A stretch of DNA of 9,559 bases from Bacteroidales bacterium (GTDB lineage: Bacteria; Bacteroidota; Bacteroidia; Bacteroidales; UBA932). A model generated the notes under the pieces. The model saw only the letters and a list, made by a program, of their open reading frames with translations. It was not told where the DNA came from and ran no database searches. This document shows positions 7,133 to 9,559 of this stretch, piece after piece (position 1 is the stretch's first letter; every line of letters starts with the position of its first letter). The translations under genes were made by a program, and so were the position numbers. Location: contig JAFZIX010000097.1 in assembly GCA_017554135.1 (NCBI GenBank), forward strand, positions 1 to 9,559, in the 5' to 3' direction.

Positions 7133-7978
7133 ATGGCAAAAAGACCAATAGCAGCTCTGATCTACGACTTCGACGGCACCCTGTCGCCGGGAAACATGCA
7201 GGAATTCGGCTTCATCCAGGCGGTCGGCAAGACCAAGGAAGAGTTCTGGAAGATGAGCGACGGAATCGCCGTAGGGCAGGATGCCAGCAACGTGCTTGCC
7301 TATATGAAACTGATGTTCGACGAGGCCCGCAAGGCGGGGATTCCCCTCCGGCGCAGCAAGTTCAAGGAATTCGGCCAGCACATCGAACTCTTCGAGGGCG
7401 TGAAGGAATGGTTCTCGCTGGTGAACGAGTACGGCCGCCAGAAGGGCGTGCGCGTAGAGCACTACATCAACTCCTCCGGCCTGAAGGAAATCATCGAAGG
7501 TTCCCCCATCGCCAGGGAATTCAAGCATATCTACGCGGGAACCTTTATATATAATGAGGATGGAGTGGCCGAATGGCCCGGGATAGCGGTAGACCACACC
7601 GCCAAGACCCAGTTCCTCTTCAAGATCAGCAAGGGCATCACAAGCCAGCACGACTCCAAGATGGTCAACTCCAGCATGGCGGATGACAAAAAACGCATTC
7701 CCTTCTCGCACATGATCTACTTCGGGGACGGAGAAACCGACATCCCCTGTATGAAGATAGTGGGCATGTTCGGAGGCAACCCCATAGCGGTCTATGCACC
7801 GGATTCCGCCAAGAAGAAGGCCACCGCCCAGAAACTGCAGCGCCAGGGGCGGGTGAAGTTCATCACCCCCGCCACCTACACGCAGGACTCCCGCACATTC
7901 AAGATAGTCGCCGCCATCATCGACAAGATCAAGGCGGAGGACGACCTCGCAAAACTCGCATCAAAAAATATCAAATAG
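7133..7978 (+). CDS. HAD-superfamily phosphatase (phosphoserine-phosphatase-like)
   Basis: A 281-residue cytoplasmic haloacid-dehalogenase-superfamily hydrolase, most likely a phosphomonoesterase. Motif I is DFDGT at 12-16 (nucleophile D12, general acid/base D14), motif II is INSSG (112-116, serine at 114 or 115), a candidate motif III lysine is K158 in HTAKTQ, and motif IV is GDGETD at 198-203 with D199 and D203 for Mg2+. The helical segment between motifs I and II (about 20-105) would form the cap that determines the substrate, which is unknown. The ATG at 7133 is preferred over one 36 nt upstream because the protein then starts just before the first beta-strand, AAGGGG lies 10 nt before it, and the upstream ATG falls inside the likely -7 element. 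The next gene begins 3 nt after the stop, so the two are cotranscribed. The lysine-rich C-terminal tail has no recognised role. Confidence 0.88.
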   Translation: MAKRPIAALIYDFDGTLSPGNMQEFGFIQAVGKTKEEFWKMSDGIAVGQDASNVLAYMKLMFDEARKAGIPLRRSKFKEFGQHIELFEGVKEWFSLVNEYGRQKGVRVEHYINSSGLKEIIEGSPIAREFKHIYAGTFIYNEDGVAEWPGIAVDHTAKTQFLFKISKGITSQHDSKMVNSSMADDKKRIPFSHMIYFGDGETDIPCMKIVGMFGGNPIAVYAPDSAKKKATAQKLQRQGRVKFITPATYTQDSRTFKIVAAIIDKIKAEDDLAKLASKNIK

Positions 7979-7981
7979 AAC

Positions 7982-8569
7982 ATGAGACTTAAACTTATAA
8001 TTATCGCCGTCCTACTTCTCGCGGCCGGTTCCGCCAGCGCGCAGGAGGACTTCTCTTCGCGCTTCAGCGTCAGGGTGGGAGCGGGCCTTCCCGGCTCCGG
8101 CACGGAGTATTTCACCAAGAACGTCATCAAGACCGCCTACGGGATGGAAGCCATCTACGGAGATTATACCGGAGACCTCAAGGCTTCTCCCGCCATCAGC
8201 CTGGAGGCATACTACATTCGCGACCAGTGGTTCCGCTTCGGGCTGGATTTCATATACGGCTCATATTCGAACCAGGTTTTCAGCGGCATCACGAACGAGG
8301 TAAGGAGAGACCGCAAGGGTCAGTCCTTCATCATACTGCCCACCGCCGCGGTCAACTACTACCATAAAAACTCGCTCAGCCTTTACATGCAACTGGGAGT
8401 TGGTGCAGGATACTATGCCGGCTTCGACAATATGGAAGAAAACGTCCGTTTCGACGTGCAGTTCACCCCGTTAGGCATCGAGTACGGCCGAAGGTTATTC
8501 GGCTTTGCTGAGGCCGGCCTCGGCACAGCAGTCAGTTGGGTCCGCGGAGGTATAGGATACAGGTTTTAG
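7982..8569 (+). CDS. Small outer-membrane beta-barrel protein
   Basis: A 195-residue exported protein. Residues 1-20 are a clear signal peptide (MRLKLIIIAVLLLAAGSASA, cleaved before Q21). The rest alternates polar and hydrophobic residues in short strands rich in Tyr, Phe and Gly (FSVRVGAG, PAISLEAYYI, FRFGLDFIYGSY, LYMQLGVGAGYYAG, FGFAEAGLG), and the chain ends in GYRF, the C-terminal aromatic typical of barrels recognised by the BAM complex. Length suggests about eight strands, similar to OmpA/OmpW/OmpX-sized barrels, but no specific family is recognised. It starts 3 nt after the HAD stop codon, and its own stop overlaps the ribosome binding site of the lipoprotein gene. This points to a shared envelope role with that lipoprotein. 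Function is unknown. Confidence 0.8.
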   Translation: MRLKLIIIAVLLLAAGSASAQEDFSSRFSVRVGAGLPGSGTEYFTKNVIKTAYGMEAIYGDYTGDLKASPAISLEAYYIRDQWFRFGLDFIYGSYSNQVFSGITNEVRRDRKGQSFIILPTAAVNYYHKNSLSLYMQLGVGAGYYAGFDNMEENVRFDVQFTPLGIEYGRRLFGFAEAGLGTAVSWVRGGIGYRF

Positions 8570-8573
8570 GAGG
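8568..8573 (+). promoter_or_regulatory. Strong Shine-Dalgarno sequence overlapping the preceding stop
   Basis: AGGAGG sits 7 nt before the ATG at 8581 and shares its first two bases with the TAG of the barrel gene. A full consensus is unusual in Bacteroidota, where most starts in this window show none. It fixes the lipoprotein start at 8581 instead of an ATG at 8536 inside the barrel gene. Confidence 0.6.
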
Positions 8574-8580
8574 ATTCGCC

Positions 8581-9189
8581 ATGAAGAAGTTTATATCCAT
8601 TCTGATGATTGCCGCCGTTGCGGCATCCTGCACATACAAGAGCGATAGCCCTTCCTTCAGGACAAAGGACAATCTTGCATATCTCAGCAATTCCTTAGTC
8701 AACAGCAGCGTCACGGCCGCGGCGCTCGTGCTTTGCGATGCCGACGGCAACAACCTGGACTGCATCCTTTCCTCGTCATTCGATACTCTGGTTACTGCCG
8801 AGGCATTCAGTAATCGTTTCGGCTACGCGGCCAGCGAATTGTCCATCACCCTTGTTGCCGACAGCACCTGGACATTCACAAGCACAGGCGTCGGAGTCCT
8901 GTCTTTTATCGGGAACATCCACATGACAGGCCGCGCAACCGACAAATCCCCGCTGCTTTCCGCCGATTATAACGGGTTCTATGACGAGGGCAACGGATTT
9001 ACCGCAGATTTCAGTTCCCCGCTCCTGAAGTATTACTGGGGTTATGTGCCCACCTATTATGAAGGATATGGCTACTACAACCAGTTCACCTTGATGCGTG
9101 AGGGCGATGCCTATCTGACCACCTATCTCAACACCGTCAAACTGGATGATTTCAAGACCAGTTACTCCGGCAGCGATGTAGATTATTGA
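8581..9189 (+). CDS. Predicted lipoprotein of unknown function
   Basis: A 202-residue protein with a lipoprotein signal: MKKFISILMIAAVAASC with lipobox AASC, so C17 would be lipidated after cleavage by signal peptidase II. The residues just after are TYKSDS, so the surface-export signal seen in some Bacteroidota lipoproteins (acidic residues after the Cys) is not obvious. No domain is recognised. C52 and C61 flank DADGNNLD (53-60), which looks like a partial calcium-binding loop closed by a possible disulfide. Residues 151-167 are remarkably aromatic, with eight Tyr and one Trp. The remainder reads as beta-strands. The start is set by AGGAGG 7 nt upstream and by the signal peptide. It is the last gene of the unit with the HAD phosphatase and the barrel protein, and may partner the barrel at the outer membrane; that is inferred only from gene order. 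Confidence 0.75.
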   Translation: MKKFISILMIAAVAASCTYKSDSPSFRTKDNLAYLSNSLVNSSVTAAALVLCDADGNNLDCILSSSFDTLVTAEAFSNRFGYAASELSITLVADSTWTFTSTGVGVLSFIGNIHMTGRATDKSPLLSADYNGFYDEGNGFTADFSSPLLKYYWGYVPTYYEGYGYYNQFTLMREGDAYLTTYLNTVKLDDFKTSYSGSDVDY

Positions 9190-9214
9190 CAATTTGTCAC
9201 TGGCTCATAATTTG
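9187..9214 (+). promoter_or_regulatory. Possible degenerate htpG promoter with overlapping palindrome
   Basis: TGACAA-T-TTGTCA at 9187-9199 is a 6-bp inverted repeat beginning at the lipoprotein stop codon. A TTG at 9186-9188 is followed after 18 nt by ATAATTTG (9207-9214), which keeps only the TTTG half of the Bacteroidota -7 element. If real, transcription would begin near 9221, inside the hairpin that follows. The evidence is weak, but htpG needs some promoter and no better candidate is visible. Confidence 0.3.
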
Positions 9215-9216
9215 AG

Positions 9217-9250
9217 AAACGTTTCAGCAGAACAACTGAAACGTTTTTTT
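9217..9250 (+). terminator. Rho-independent terminator-like hairpin just before htpG
   Basis: AAACGTTTCAG (9217-9227) and CTGAAACGTTT (9236-9246) form a perfect 11-bp stem around an 8-nt loop, followed directly by TTTT, for a total run of seven T. This fits a terminator for the HAD/barrel/lipoprotein unit. It ends 3 bp before the htpG ATG, leaving no room for a promoter between them, so it may also act within the htpG leader. Confidence 0.7.
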
Positions 9251-9253
9251 GTT

Positions 9254-9559
9254 ATGGCAAAAGAAAAACTCCAAGGCAAGATCGGTGTAACCACCGAGAA
9301 CATATTTCCGGTAATCAAGCAATTCCTGTATTCGGATCATGAGATTTTCCTGCGCGAACTTGTCGCCAACGCAGTGGATGCCACCCAGAAACTGAAGGTG
9401 CTGGCCTCCAACGGCGAGTTCAAGGGCGAACTCGGGGAACTCAAGGTTGAAATCGAACTGGACGAGAAGAAAAAGATCCTGCGTGTGATCGACCACGGCA
9501 TCGGCATGACTGCCGAAGAGGTGGACAAGTACATCAACCAGATCGCTTTCTCTTCCGCC
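9254..9559 (+). CDS. htpG: Hsp90 chaperone HtpG, N-terminal fragment
   Basis: The first 102 residues of the bacterial Hsp90 homologue, an ATP-dependent dimeric cytoplasmic chaperone; the gene continues past the right edge. The visible part is the GHKL ATPase domain. IGVTTENIFPVIKQFLYSDHE is followed by FLRELVANAVDA, the ATP-binding N-box with the catalytic glutamate and Mg2+-binding asparagine, and by DHGIGM, the glycine-rich G1 motif that contacts adenine through its aspartate. The start ATG at 9254 has no Shine-Dalgarno and follows a T-run. The conserved GKIGVTTENIF block sits a few residues after this Met, as in other HtpG proteins. No CIRCE element is visible upstream. The only possible control elements seen are the hairpin at 9217-9250 and the palindrome at 9187-9199. 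Confidence 0.95.
   Translation, partial: MAKEKLQGKIGVTTENIFPVIKQFLYSDHEIFLRELVANAVDATQKLKVLASNGEFKGELGELKVEIELDEKKKILRVIDHGIGMTAEEVDKYINQIAFSSA

Noticed and set aside
7091..7711. Minus-strand open frame of 206 codons opposite the HAD gene
   Set aside because: The HAD motifs on the plus strand are intact and the antisense product resembles no known protein.
9187..9253. CIRCE (HrcA) operator upstream of htpG
   Set aside because: No TTAGCACTC-N9-GAGTGCTAA pattern is present; the palindrome TGACAA-T-TTGTCA is unrelated.

Overview
The window looks like chromosomal DNA from a member of the Bacteroidota, probably order Bacteroidales. The supporting signs are promoters of the Bacteroidota type (TTG, about 20 bp, then TAnnTTTG), starts that mostly lack a Shine-Dalgarno sequence, a secreted GH106 glycosidase beside a secreted ADP-ribosylglycohydrolase-like protein, and a Bacteroidota-like HtpG and LysA. 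The fairly high G+C in coding regions would suit a Rikenellaceae-like or similar gut lineage, but the family cannot be fixed from this sequence alone. No gene-free stretch exceeds 300 bp. No RNA gene, insertion sequence, phage gene or CRISPR array was seen.

Left part (1-6927, all on the minus strand, so read from right to left). An AMP-forming acyl-CoA ligase (5257-6927) is followed by lysA, diaminopimelate decarboxylase (4103-5257), through a 1-nt TAATG overlap. After a short gap with its own promoter and nested inverted repeats comes a secreted ADP-ribosylglycohydrolase-fold protein (2482-4056). It is joined by a 4-nt ATGA overlap to a secreted GH106 family (alpha-L-rhamnosidase-like) enzyme that runs off the left edge (1-2485). 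The last two genes look like part of a glycan-degradation locus. No SusC/SusD pair or regulator is visible inside the window.

Middle (6928-7132). This divergent intergenic region holds a 75-bp multi-hairpin palindromic element that forms most of the leader of the acyl-CoA ligase mRNA, a strong minus-strand promoter, and a weaker plus-strand promoter.

Right part (7133-9559, plus strand). A tight three-gene unit encodes a HAD-family phosphatase, a small outer-membrane beta-barrel protein and a lipoprotein of unknown function. A perfect 11-bp hairpin with a T-run follows and ends 3 bp before the start codon of htpG (Hsp90), which runs off the right edge.

The most unusual points are the concentric inverted repeats at 4042-4098, which tie promoter, start codon and early codons of the ADP-ribosylglycohydrolase gene together; the terminator-like hairpin pressed against the htpG start; and the repeat element serving as an mRNA leader. 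I found no clear case for a wholly new multi-gene system. The HAD/barrel/lipoprotein unit is the least understood set of genes here.
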